The position numbers were made by a program, and so were the translations under genes. Positions 16,133 through 26,826 of a stretch of DNA of 64,000 nt are shown here, one piece after another (positions within the stretch are counted from its first letter, which is position 1; each line of letters opens with the position of its first letter). The notes under the pieces were generated by a model. That model made no database searches, had not been told where the DNA came from, and saw nothing but the letters and a program-made list of their open reading frames with translations. Source of the stretch: Mesorhizobium carmichaelinearum (GTDB lineage: Bacteria > Pseudomonadota > Alphaproteobacteria > Rhizobiales > Rhizobiaceae); contig NZ_FZQR01000002.1 in assembly GCF_900199455.1 (NCBI RefSeq), positions 434,001 to 498,000 of the forward strand. The letters run 5' to 3'.

Positions 16133-17659
16133 TTACGGCTTCGGCAGCAGGACCAGCGCTCCTGTGGTGCGGCGCGATTCCAGATCGCGGTGCGCATCGG
16201 CGGCGTTGGCGAGGGTGTAACGCGTCGGCGCCTCTACGCGGACCACACCTTGCCGCAGCGCCTGGAAAAACCTGGCGACGTGTGGCGCGAGTTTTTCCGG
16301 CGTGTCGGTGTAATGGGCATAGTTGGGCCGCGAAATGGTCAGCGACTTCGAGGCGAAGCGGCCGATATCCCAATTGCCGATCGGTCCTGAAGCCTGGCCG
16401 AAGCTGACGAGATGGCCACGCACGGCAAGGGCCGCGAGCGAGCCGGCGAATGTGTCGTTGCCGACCGCGTCATAGGCAACACCGGCGCCCTTGCCCCCGG
16501 TCAGCCGCATGACCGCATCAGTGAAATTTTCACGGGAGTAGACGATGACATGGTGCGCGCCGAGACGCTCGACGACGCGGGCTTTGTCGTCGCTCGACAC
16601 CGTCGCGATCACCGTCGCCCCGAGATGACGCGCCCATTGCACCAGCAACTGGCCGATGCCGCCGGCAGCCGCATGGATGAGGACGACATCGCCCGGCTTC
16701 ACCGCATGGACATCGTGCAGCAGGAAACTGGCGCTGACGCCCTTGAGCAGGCCGGCAGCGGCGATCTCATCGGCAATGTCGTCCGAGAGGTGGACCAGCA
16801 GTTCAGGCGCCATGTTGCGCCGCTCACTGTAGGCGCCGACCGGCGGACAGGCATAGGCAACGCGGTCGCCGGCGGCAAAGCCCAACACCGCCGATCCAAC
16901 CGCTTCGATGATGCCGGCCGCCTCCATGCCCGGCACGCCGGGCGGCTGCAGGAGGTCGAAAAAACCGGTGCGGCAATAGACGTCGATGAAATTGACGCCG
17001 ATCACCGTGTGACGGATCCGCACCTCGTTCAAACCCATTGGCGGTAGTTCGATTTCCCTGAGCTGCAACTCTTCCGGTCCGCCGTAGCGCTCGACGACGA
17101 TCGCCCGGGTCGTTGCGGCCTGGCCAGGCGCGGCCATTGACACGGAATGCCGTACATTCACGGATGGAGTCGGCTCGATAATTACTCGAGGCGGTCTCGT
17201 CTCGACTGGTGATCCCACGCGCCCGCGCAGCAGCAGATTGCGCACGGCCGCGAAGCCGGCCTGGTAGATACCTTCGCTGACCAGCCTGACCAGTTCGTCG
17301 CGGCGATGCGCCGGCGGGTTGAACTTGGAGCGCCATTCCCAGAAGGTGGCATTGGTGTCGGTCACCGGTTTCAGCCGCAGCGAGGCGACATAGCCCATCA
17401 GCGGCAGCGGCGCTTCGAGCAGGCAATAGCTCAGCCGCCGGTCCTTGTCGGACAACGCCAGCAATTGCTCGCGCAATTCGCCGCCATCGTTCAGCCGGAA
17501 GTGGCGCACCGCGCCAACGGCATCGACCGGCTCGCCACCCTCGATCTCGCTGAAGGCGATCGCCGGATGCCAGCGGTCATGGCCGTTGAAATCGCGCAGG
17601 ATCGACCAGACCTCGTCGACCGGCGCCTCGATGATCGTGCTCTGGCAAACCTTGACCAT
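16133..17659 (-). CDS. SRPBCC-quinone oxidoreductase fusion protein
   Basis: A 508-residue two-domain protein. Residues 1-147 form an SRPBCC (START/polyketide-cyclase-like) domain closely related to the neighbouring 148-residue protein. A short linker (148-175) follows. Residues 176-508 form a zinc-independent medium-chain quinone oxidoreductase: TVIGVNFIDVYCRTGFF near 218, then the NADPH-binding VLIHAAAGGIGQLLVQW near 314. No zinc-binding Cys/His cluster is seen. A Met at residue 175 could be a separate start for the reductase, but no stop codon intervenes, so a fusion is what the sequence shows. The SRPBCC part may hold a hydrophobic substrate for the reductase, which is inference. Confidence 0.85.
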   Translation of the reverse strand: MVKVCQSTIIEAPVDEVWSILRDFNGHDRWHPAIAFSEIEGGEPVDAVGAVRHFRLNDGGELREQLLALSDKDRRLSYCLLEAPLPLMGYVASLRLKPVTDTNATFWEWRSKFNPPAHRRDELVRLVSEGIYQAGFAAVRNLLLRGRVGSPVETRPPRVIIEPTPSVNVRHSVSMAAPGQAATTRAIVVERYGGPEELQLREIELPPMGLNEVRIRHTVIGVNFIDVYCRTGFFDLLQPPGVPGMEAAGIIEAVGSAVLGFAAGDRVAYACPPVGAYSERRNMAPELLVHLSDDIADEIAAAGLLKGVSASFLLHDVHAVKPGDVVLIHAAAGGIGQLLVQWARHLGATVIATVSSDDKARVVERLGAHHVIVYSRENFTDAVMRLTGGKGAGVAYDAVGNDTFAGSLAALAVRGHLVSFGQASGPIGNWDIGRFASKSLTISRPNYAHYTDTPEKLAPHVARFFQALRQGVVRVEAPTRYTLANAADAHRDLESRRTTGALVLLPKP

Positions 17660-17668
17660 CGGCCGGCG

Positions 17669-18115
17669 TCAGCGCCCGAACCGGTGTTTCAGCGCGGTCA
17701 AAGCGGTCTGGAACACGCCGTGGCCGATCTGGTGCATCAACGATGCCTCGCGGTCCGGGGCGCAGTCGAACTCCGCCTGCCATTCGGCGAGCGTCAGATT
17801 GCCGTCGGTGATCGGCGTCAGCGACAGGGTGGCGACATAGTTCTCCACCGCCATCGGGCTTTCGAGGATGGCGTAGCTGCAGGACAGGTCGTAGTCGGAC
17901 AGCGCCAGAAGCCTTTCGCGGATGCGCCCGCCGTCCTTCAGCGTGAAACTTCTGATGCAGCCGATCTGGTCTGCCTGCGCATTCTGCTCGATGCGGCTCT
18001 CGGCGACGAACGGCGCCCAGCTCGGTAATGCGTTGAAGTTGCGGACGAGCTTCCACACCTCCGCTGCCGGCGCTGGAATGACCGAGGAGACATAGACCTT
18101 GGTCATTTCAGGCAA
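17669..18115 (-). CDS. SRPBCC family protein
   Basis: A 148-residue single-domain SRPBCC protein (polyketide cyclase/START-like ligand-binding fold). It begins MPEMTKVYVSSVIPAPAAEVWKLV and contains the family pattern GCIRSFTLKDGGRIRERLLAL near residues 52-72. It is a paralogue of the first domain of the downstream fusion gene: compare RHFRLNDGGELREQLLALS there. The two genes are nine bases apart and were probably produced by tandem duplication. The ligand is unknown. It lies 32 bases downstream of the flotillin gene and may be co-transcribed with it. Confidence 0.88.
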   Translation of the reverse strand: MPEMTKVYVSSVIPAPAAEVWKLVRNFNALPSWAPFVAESRIEQNAQADQIGCIRSFTLKDGGRIRERLLALSDYDLSCSYAILESPMAVENYVATLSLTPITDGNLTLAEWQAEFDCAPDREASLMHQIGHGVFQTALTALKHRFGR

Positions 18116-18147
18116 CCGTCGATATCTGCAACCGCATGATCATCGCG

Positions 18148-20334
18148 TCAGTGATCGCGGTCGTCATCGTCGTCCTTGGCGGCCTTGCCCTTGCCCTTCT
18201 TGTCACGGGTCAGGCTGGAAATGTCCTTGGCGTCGCGCAGCACGTCGGTCATGCGGCCGAGCGAACCGCCCTCGATGCCGATCTCCTTCATCAGATTGTC
18301 GATCATCGGCGCCTGCACCCGGTAACGCAGCGCGGAGTCGATGACCTCGTCGGTGACGTTGCGGTTGCCGCCTGAGCCGCCATTGATGCCGTCGACATGC
18401 AGGATCTTGATGCCGTCGATCTTCTCCATCGGCTTGACGCTCTCGCGGATGATGCCTTCCATGTGGTCGAGCAGCTTTCCGCGCAGGCGCCCGGCCCGCG
18501 CACCTTCGGAAAGGATGTTCTCAGCCTCGTTGAGCTGGCGGTGGCCGGCGGCGTCGACCTCGTAGCGCTGAGCGGCGGCAAGGGCGTGGATCTTCTCAGA
18601 TTCGGCCGAGGCTACGGCGGCAATCTTCTGCGCTTCGGCGAGGCTCTTCGCCGCCTTCATCTCGGCGTCCGCCGCGGATGTGATGCGCAGCGCCTCACGC
18701 TCAGCCTCGCGCTGCGCGCCGATCAGGTCGGTCAGCTTGCGGCGCTCGGCGATCTCGCGTTCGCGGGCGGTGAAGGCCTGTTCCTCGGCCTGGACGGCCT
18801 TGGCGCGCACGGCTTCGGAAGCCGCGATCGCGGAAGACCGCTCCTGCGTCTTCTTGGCGATGTCGATCGCTTTCTGGATTTCGGCGATCTCGATCTTCTG
18901 GTCGCGGTCGACGCCGAGCTGCCTGATGTCGCGGTCCTTGATCAGCCGCGCTTCCTCGATGCCGCGCTCGGTGGTGATGCGGGCGCGCTCGACCTCTTCG
19001 CTGGCCGAAATCTCGGCTTCCTCGAAGGCCTGGCGCTTGGCGATCTGCAGCGCTTCGAGGTGGCGTTCGCGCTCGATACGGACCTCGTCGACAACCCGCT
19101 CCTGTGCGATGCGCGCCGTCTCGGTCGCCTGGTTCTCGACGATCTCGGCGCGGCGCTTCTCCGCCTCGGCCCTGGTCACCTCCAGCGCCTTTTCGGCGAG
19201 TGCGATCTGGCGTTCCAGTTCGGCGACTTCAAGCAGCTTCTTGCGTTCGATCTCGAGCTTGCTTTGCGTGCCTTCGCGCTCGATGCGGGCCTTCTCCAGC
19301 GACAGTTCGAGCGCAATCTGCTCGCGCTCGGTCAGCTCGCGCATCTTCATTTCGGTCTCGTCGAGCGAACGGCGGCGTGCGATCTCACGGCGCTGCGTGT
19401 CTTCCTCGCTCTTGATGCGCTCCTCGGTGATGTTGCGCTCCTGGTTGAGCCGCGATTTTTCGACCGCCTCGCGCGACGAAAGCTGCGCCTGCTCCGATTC
19501 CTGGTCGCGCAGCGCCCGCTCGATGGCGAGCTCCGAACGTTGCGCGGCGCGGCGGATTTCGACTTCGCGCTCTTGTTCGAGGCGGGCATATTCGCTGTCG
19601 CGGTCGATCTCCAGCACCTTGCGCTGGGTATCGAGATTCTGGTTGCGGATGTCGACCAGCGTGCGCTGCTCGATCTCGTTGCGCATGCGGCGCCGTGTTT
19701 CGATCGATTCCGTCAGCTGCGTCAGGCCTTCGGCGTCGAAAGCGTTGGACGGATCGAAATATTCGAGGCTGGTCTGGTCGAGATCGACGATGGCGACGCT
19801 TTCAAGCTCCAGGCCGTTGGCGGCAAGCGACTCCTCGGCCAGCCTGCGCACCTTGTCGGCATAGTCGCCGCGCAATTCATGCATTTCTTCCAGCGTCATC
19901 TGGGCGGCGACGGTGCGCAGCGCGCCGGCGAACTTGCCTTCGAGCAATTCGCGCAAGCTGTCGGGCTGCAGCGTGCGGCGGCCGAGCGTCTGTGCGGCGG
20001 CGGCCACCAGTTCGCGGCTGGCGCCGACGCGCACGAAGAACTCGGCGATCAGGTCGACGCGCATGCGGTTGCGGGTGATCAGCGCCAGCCCATCCTCGCG
20101 ACGCACCTCGATCCGAAGCACGTTCATGTTGACCGGGGTGATCTCGTGCAGCACCGGGATGACGAAGGCGCCGCCATTGACCACCACCTTCTCGCCCAGG
20201 AAGCCGGTGCGCACGAACGCCGTCTCCTTGGTCGAGCGGCGATAAAGCCAGCGCAAGATGTAGACGGCGATCACCACGACAACCGCGGCAATGATCAGCC
20301 ACAACAGGAAAGCGCCAAAGGTCTGCGCGTCCAT
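18148..20334 (-). CDS. Flotillin/YqiK-type SPFH membrane protein
   Basis: A 728-residue flotillin-like protein. One N-terminal membrane anchor spans residues 8-30 (AFLLWLIIAAVVVVIAVYIL). The SPFH/Band-7 domain covers roughly 45-210 and includes GGAFVIPVLHEITPVNM. A very long charged coiled coil rich in Glu, Arg and Ala runs from about 215 to 580. The C-terminal part resembles the flotillin oligomerisation region, and the tail KDDDDDRDH is strongly acidic. Bacterial flotillins organise membrane microdomains and scaffolding. At 728 residues it is longer than YqiK (about 550), mostly because of the coiled coil. No NfeD gene is adjacent, which is common for YqiK partners elsewhere. Confidence 0.9.
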   Translation of the reverse strand: MDAQTFGAFLLWLIIAAVVVVIAVYILRWLYRRSTKETAFVRTGFLGEKVVVNGGAFVIPVLHEITPVNMNVLRIEVRREDGLALITRNRMRVDLIAEFFVRVGASRELVAAAAQTLGRRTLQPDSLRELLEGKFAGALRTVAAQMTLEEMHELRGDYADKVRRLAEESLAANGLELESVAIVDLDQTSLEYFDPSNAFDAEGLTQLTESIETRRRMRNEIEQRTLVDIRNQNLDTQRKVLEIDRDSEYARLEQEREVEIRRAAQRSELAIERALRDQESEQAQLSSREAVEKSRLNQERNITEERIKSEEDTQRREIARRRSLDETEMKMRELTEREQIALELSLEKARIEREGTQSKLEIERKKLLEVAELERQIALAEKALEVTRAEAEKRRAEIVENQATETARIAQERVVDEVRIERERHLEALQIAKRQAFEEAEISASEEVERARITTERGIEEARLIKDRDIRQLGVDRDQKIEIAEIQKAIDIAKKTQERSSAIAASEAVRAKAVQAEEQAFTAREREIAERRKLTDLIGAQREAEREALRITSAADAEMKAAKSLAEAQKIAAVASAESEKIHALAAAQRYEVDAAGHRQLNEAENILSEGARAGRLRGKLLDHMEGIIRESVKPMEKIDGIKILHVDGINGGSGGNRNVTDEVIDSALRYRVQAPMIDNLMKEIGIEGGSLGRMTDVLRDAKDISSLTRDKKGKGKAAKDDDDDRDH

Positions 20335-20422
20335 GATCTATCCTCCCCAAGACACTACGGTCGGCACGGGGCGACCGGCGATATTTCAAACATCCACCCG
20401 CACGGTGGCGAAGTCCAATTCT

Positions 20423-22646
<2,224 letters not shown>

Positions 22647-22654
<8 letters not shown>

Positions 22655-23444
22655 GCTTGCCCCCGAGATAGATTTCCTGCACTTCCGGATCGGCTTCGAT
22701 TTCCTGCGGTGTGCCTTCCTTGAACAGGCGGCCATTGTGCATCATCGAGACATATTCCGAGACACGCAGCGCAACGTCGAGATCGTGCTCGATGATGATG
22801 TAGCCGATGTGTTTCGGCAGCGCGTTGAGGATGGCGACGAGATCGCGGCGCTCGGTCGGCGACAGGCCGGCCGCCGGCTCGTCGAACAGGATGAAGCGCG
22901 GCGCGCCGGCCAATGCCAGCGCGATCTCCAGTTGGCGCTGCTGACCGTGGCTCAGCGTCGCCACCAGCGTGTCGCGGTAGGTTTCCAGATGCACGGCGTT
23001 GAGGATCGATTCCGCCTGCACCATGTTGACGTCGTTTGCCGCCGGGCGCAGCAGCGAGAACCGCCGGCGCGAAACGCCACGGCAAGCGAGAAAGATGGAA
23101 TCGAGGACTGACAGGCCCTTGAACAATTGCGATATCTGATAGGTGCGGCGCAGCCCGCGCCGGATGCGCTCATGCGGCGGCAGGTCGGTGATGTCCTCGC
23201 CGAAGAAACGGATGCGCCCCGCCGTCGGCAGGAAGTCGCCGGTCACGGCGTTGAACAGAGTCGTCTTGCCGGCGCCGTTGGAGCCGAGGACCGCGCGCCG
23301 TTCGCCGGCCGCGATCCTCATAGTGATGCCCGAGAGCGCCACCAGCGCCCCGAAATGCCGCGCCACGCCATCGAGCTCCAGCGCATAGGCGCCGGTGCTC
23401 TGGAGACGGTTTGCTGCGAAGCTTTCGGTCACTGGCGGCTGCAC
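22647..23444 (-). CDS. ABC transporter ATP-binding protein, LivG type
   Basis: A 265-residue ATPase of a branched-chain-amino-acid-type (HAAT) importer. Walker A is GSNGAGKTT near residues 53-61, the signature is LSHGQQRQLEIALAL near 163, and Walker B is RFILFDEPAAGLSP near 181. The LivG-specific C-terminal ending LYLGGKHG-like EIYLGGKHG is present. The signature reads SHGQ in place of SGGQ, as is frequent in this group. It lies between the binding-protein gene and the ATPase-Tm-1 fusion gene. The cargo is unknown but shared with the enzymes upstream. Confidence 0.92.
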
Positions 23445-23455
23445 TCGACGTCCGG

Positions 23456-24703
23456 TTACGGGCAGCTCGGATTGTCGCGGTTGACCGCGCCGAGCTTCAT
23501 GAACTCGTCTTCGGGAATGCCGAGCGTCTGGTTGACCTGCGGCACGACCTTGACCAGCTTGTTGAGGAGATTGCCGTCGGCGCCTTCGGTGACCTCGGTC
23601 AGGAAGATGTCGGCGATGGCGTTGCGGTTCTTGTCGAGCGACACCTTGCCGGTCGGCGTGTCGAAGGACAGTTTCGACAGCGCGTCGCGCAGCTTCTTGC
23701 CGCCGTCGGAGACATCGCCGCCGACCTGGTCGAGGCCGAGCAGCGTCGCCTTCATGTCGACATAGTAGCCATGGGCGAAGAGCGAGGGCGACGGAAACGC
23801 GCCCGGCTGCTTCTTGTAGGCCTCGACGAAGGCCTTCCAGGCCGGCGCGTCATTGGTGTCGGCGGTCGGGCCGGCCGACGGCGTGCCCTTCAGCACATCC
23901 TTCAGCTTGCCTTTCGAGGTCAGCACGGTCTGGTCCACAGTGATCGAACCGCCGATCAGCGGCGCGGTGCCGCCGCTTTGTTGGTACTGGGTCAGGAAGT
24001 TGACAGCATCGGCGCCGCCGAGCGCGACATAGATCGCGTCGACGCCTTCAGGAATGGCGGCGATGACCGAGGAAAAGTCCTTGTTGCCGATCGGCACCCA
24101 CGACTTCGACGGCACGTGACCGCCGGCCTTGCAGAACTCGGCCATGAAGCCGAACACCTGCGTGTAGGGGAAGGAATAGTCCTCGGCGACGGTGGCGACT
24201 TTTTTGTAGCCCTTGTCCTTGAAGGCATAGGTGCCGAGGCCGGCCATCCACTGCGCGCCATCGGTCGAGAAGCGGAAGAAGTTCTCCGCCGGATTGCGCA
24301 GCGTGGTGTCCTGCGCGGCCGAAGTGCCGTTGATGAAGGTCACGTTCGGCTGGGTCTTGGCGTAGTCTTTGACGGCGAGGCCTTCGTCGCCCGAGAGCGG
24401 GCCGACCAGCACCTTGACGCCGTCCTGCTCGACCAGCTTGCGCGCGGCGCGTACCGCACTGTCGGGCGAGGCATCGGACGAACCCTTGACGATCTCGATC
24501 TTCTTGCCGGCAACCTTGCCACCGACTTCCTCGACCGCGGTCATGGCGCCGCGCTCGCTATCCTCGCCGAGCACCTTGAACGGCCCCTCGAAAGTGGCGA
24601 GCAGGCCGATCTTGATGGTGTCGTCGGCAGCCAGCGCCATCGAAGGCGCGGTCAGCCCGGTGAACACGGCGAGCGCGAGCACTGTACGTCTATGCATCCT
24701 CAT
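23456..24703 (-). CDS. ABC transporter substrate-binding protein, Leu/Ile/Val-binding family
   Basis: A 415-residue periplasmic binding protein with a Sec signal (MRMHRRTVLALAVFTGL, cleavage probably after ALA near residue 25). The mature part begins DDTIKIGLLATFEGPFKVLG, the usual opening of Peripla_BP_6 proteins. Ligands of this family range from amino acids to amides, urea and aromatic acids, so the fold does not fix the substrate. The operon supplies an amidohydrolase, an alpha/beta hydrolase and a fumarylacetoacetate-hydrolase-type enzyme as probable next steps. The gene lies 51 bases after the LivM-type permease, with a stem-loop across the junction. Confidence 0.92.
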   Translation of the reverse strand: MRMHRRTVLALAVFTGLTAPSMALAADDTIKIGLLATFEGPFKVLGEDSERGAMTAVEEVGGKVAGKKIEIVKGSSDASPDSAVRAARKLVEQDGVKVLVGPLSGDEGLAVKDYAKTQPNVTFINGTSAAQDTTLRNPAENFFRFSTDGAQWMAGLGTYAFKDKGYKKVATVAEDYSFPYTQVFGFMAEFCKAGGHVPSKSWVPIGNKDFSSVIAAIPEGVDAIYVALGGADAVNFLTQYQQSGGTAPLIGGSITVDQTVLTSKGKLKDVLKGTPSAGPTADTNDAPAWKAFVEAYKKQPGAFPSPSLFAHGYYVDMKATLLGLDQVGGDVSDGGKKLRDALSKLSFDTPTGKVSLDKNRNAIADIFLTEVTEGADGNLLNKLVKVVPQVNQTLGIPEDEFMKLGAVNRDNPSCP

Positions 24704-24745
24704 GATTTTCCTCCCATTGATTTCGTTTTGCAGTGGTTCATTCCA

Positions 24746-24767
24746 TCCCGGCGCCTAGGGGCCGGGA
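24746..24767 (-). terminator. Stem-loop across the LivM stop codon
   Basis: TCCCGGC (24746-24752) and GCCGGGA (24761-24767) are exact complements around an 8-base loop, and the permease stop codon lies in the loop. It separates the permease genes from the binding-protein gene on the minus strand. No T-run follows, so attenuation or mRNA processing is more likely than full termination. Confidence 0.4.
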
Positions 24768-25783
24768 CGCAAGGACTCCTGGGCAAGATGTGGCTTGATC
24801 CTCCCCCACAACCCAAGAATTCCATCCTGTGAGACGAAGACGATCACCAGGAACACCATGCCGATCAGCGTGTTGAAGCGCTCGGCGCCGACGATGTCGA
24901 TGGCGAAGGTCTGCATCAGGATAACGACGACCGCGCCGAGAAACGGCCCGATCGGGTGGCGCAGGCCGCCGATGACGGCAATGATCAGCACGTCGATCGC
25001 GGCATCGACGCCGATGGTGCCGGGCGAGACGCGGCCGTTGAACCAGACCAGCAGCACGCCGGCCAGTCCGGCGATCACGCCGGCCAGCAGCCAGGCGAAG
25101 ACCTTGTGCGCGGTGACGTGGTAGCCCAGTGCGCGCATGCGGCGCGGATTGTCGCGGATCGCCTGCAAGGTCATTCCGAAGGTCGAGCGCGAGCCGTAGA
25201 GCACCGCCGCGTAGGACAACACCGCAAGGCCAAGGCAGAGATAGTAGAACGGCCGGGGATCACGCCAGTTGACGCCCCAGAAGACCGGGGCACGGATACC
25301 GGCATAGCCGGAATGGCCGTTGAAAATGGCGTAGTTCTGCTGCGCGAAATAGTAGGTCGCGGTGGCGATCGCCAGCGTGATCATGATGGTGTAGATGCCC
25401 TCGGTGCGCACCGAGATCCAGCCGATCAGCGCCGACGCCAAAGCCGCCGCAAGCAGCGCGAACGGCACGGCGAGCCACCACGGCCAGCCGAAACCCAGAA
25501 TGTTGGAATTGTTGTTGCCGAGGATGGCGATGGCATAGGCAGCGATGCCGGCGACGGTGATCTGCGCCAGGCTGACCATGCCGCCATAGCCGGCAAGCAG
25601 CATCAGCGACAGGCCGAGCATGCCGAAGATCAGCGAATAGCCGCCGATCTGCGTCAGGAAGAAATCGGATGCCACCAGGGGATAGAGCACGAGTGCCGCG
25701 CCAAGGATGATGTGGCCGGCGCCGAGCTTCTCCAGCCAATTCTGCTGCGCCGTTGCGCTGCTGGTGGCGATGGCCAGGCTCAT
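24755..25783 (-). CDS. Branched-chain-type ABC permease, LivM family
   Basis: A 342-residue polytopic membrane protein of the LivM group with eight to ten hydrophobic segments. Family stretches are MLAGYGGMVSLAQ-like LLAGYGGMVSLAQITVAG near residue 60, AIRDNPRRMRALGYHV near 205, and FLGAVVVILMQTF near 275. The start is the ATG at 25781-25783 (MSLAIATSSATAQQN), which overlaps the LivH stop in an ATGA; a longer in-frame reading upstream runs antiphase through the LivH gene and is not permease-like. It forms the translocation pore with the LivH-type partner. Confidence 0.92.
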   Translation of the reverse strand: MSLAIATSSATAQQNWLEKLGAGHIILGAALVLYPLVASDFFLTQIGGYSLIFGMLGLSLMLLAGYGGMVSLAQITVAGIAAYAIAILGNNNSNILGFGWPWWLAVPFALLAAALASALIGWISVRTEGIYTIMITLAIATATYYFAQQNYAIFNGHSGYAGIRAPVFWGVNWRDPRPFYYLCLGLAVLSYAAVLYGSRSTFGMTLQAIRDNPRRMRALGYHVTAHKVFAWLLAGVIAGLAGVLLVWFNGRVSPGTIGVDAAIDVLIIAVIGGLRHPIGPFLGAVVVILMQTFAIDIVGAERFNTLIGMVFLVIVFVSQDGILGLWGRIKPHLAQESLRPGP

Positions 25784-26826
25784 CTTGCCTTCCCCATAAT
25801 GCCTTGCGGCCGCACCGCCAGCGTCACCACCATGATGACGAAGGTCAGCACGATGCCGTAGGTCGGGAAGTAGACGAGGCCGATCTGCTCGGCGAGGCCG
25901 ATCAGCAGCGCACCGATGGCAGCACCGGTGATCGAGCCCATGCCGCCGACGATGACCACGACCAGCGAGGCCAGGAGATAGCGGACATCCTCGCCCGGCG
26001 CGACGGAAAGTGCTGAACCACCGACGACACCGGCAAAGCCGGCAAGGCCGGCGCCGACCGCAAAGACGATGGCGAACACCGCATGCACATTGACGCCCGA
26101 GGCCTGCAGCATGGCGCGGTCGTCGACGCCGGCTCGGATCATCATGCCGACGCGGGTCTTGTGCAGCATCAGCCATAGGCCGACGCCGATGACGATCGCC
26201 GCCGCCAGTACGACGACGCGGTAGAGCGGATAGGTGAGGAAGACCGAGGCGCCGTTGGAGCGTACCGCCGTGATGATCGGTAAGGTCAGGGCGCCGTCAA
26301 GCCATTCGGGCGTGGTGATCTGATAGGTGCCGCCGGCCCACACCGCCAGCATCAGATCGGCAGCGACGATCGAGATGCCGATCGAGACCAGCGTCTGGCG
26401 AAGGTCATCACCTTCGAGGCGGCGGAAGACGAAAACCTGCATGACGACGCCGACGATGGCAAGCACGGCGAAACCGGCGGCGACGCCAAGCAGCCAATAA
26501 CCCGTGCGGGTGGTGACCTCGTAGCCGATATAGGCGCCAAGCAGATAGAGCGAGCCATGCGCGAGATTGACGTTGCGCATCAGGCCGAAGATCAGCGTGA
26601 AGCCACTGGCGACGAGGAAATAGAGGCCGGCCAGCGTGATGCCGTTGAGGATGGCGCTGACGAAGGCCTTCTTGGAGATCAGGATCGCATTCAGCCAATC
26701 CGGCCAGACAGCGAAGACCAGCCATGCGATGACGGCGGCGGCAAGCAGGCCGACGAGGCTCCAGGCCTGCCGGCGTGTCATGCCGCCGCTTGAGAGCGAC
26801 TGAGATGGCTGGTCGAGCAGGCTCAT
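25780..26826 (-). CDS. Branched-chain-type ABC permease, LivH family
   Basis: A 348-residue membrane protein. A 55-residue N-terminal extension with an extra hydrophobic segment precedes the LivH core, which begins ILNGITLAGLYFLVASGFTL near residue 57. Family motifs follow: LIFGLMRNVNLAHGSLYLLG, and GGMGSITGAAIGALLIGLAEQ near 300. The start at 26824-26826 (MSLLDQPSQS) overlaps the amidohydrolase stop in an ATGA, so translation is probably coupled. Together with the LivM partner it forms the channel of the importer. Confidence 0.92.
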   Translation of the reverse strand: MSLLDQPSQSLSSGGMTRRQAWSLVGLLAAAVIAWLVFAVWPDWLNAILISKKAFVSAILNGITLAGLYFLVASGFTLIFGLMRNVNLAHGSLYLLGAYIGYEVTTRTGYWLLGVAAGFAVLAIVGVVMQVFVFRRLEGDDLRQTLVSIGISIVAADLMLAVWAGGTYQITTPEWLDGALTLPIITAVRSNGASVFLTYPLYRVVVLAAAIVIGVGLWLMLHKTRVGMMIRAGVDDRAMLQASGVNVHAVFAIVFAVGAGLAGFAGVVGGSALSVAPGEDVRYLLASLVVVIVGGMGSITGAAIGALLIGLAEQIGLVYFPTYGIVLTFVIMVVTLAVRPQGIMGKAR

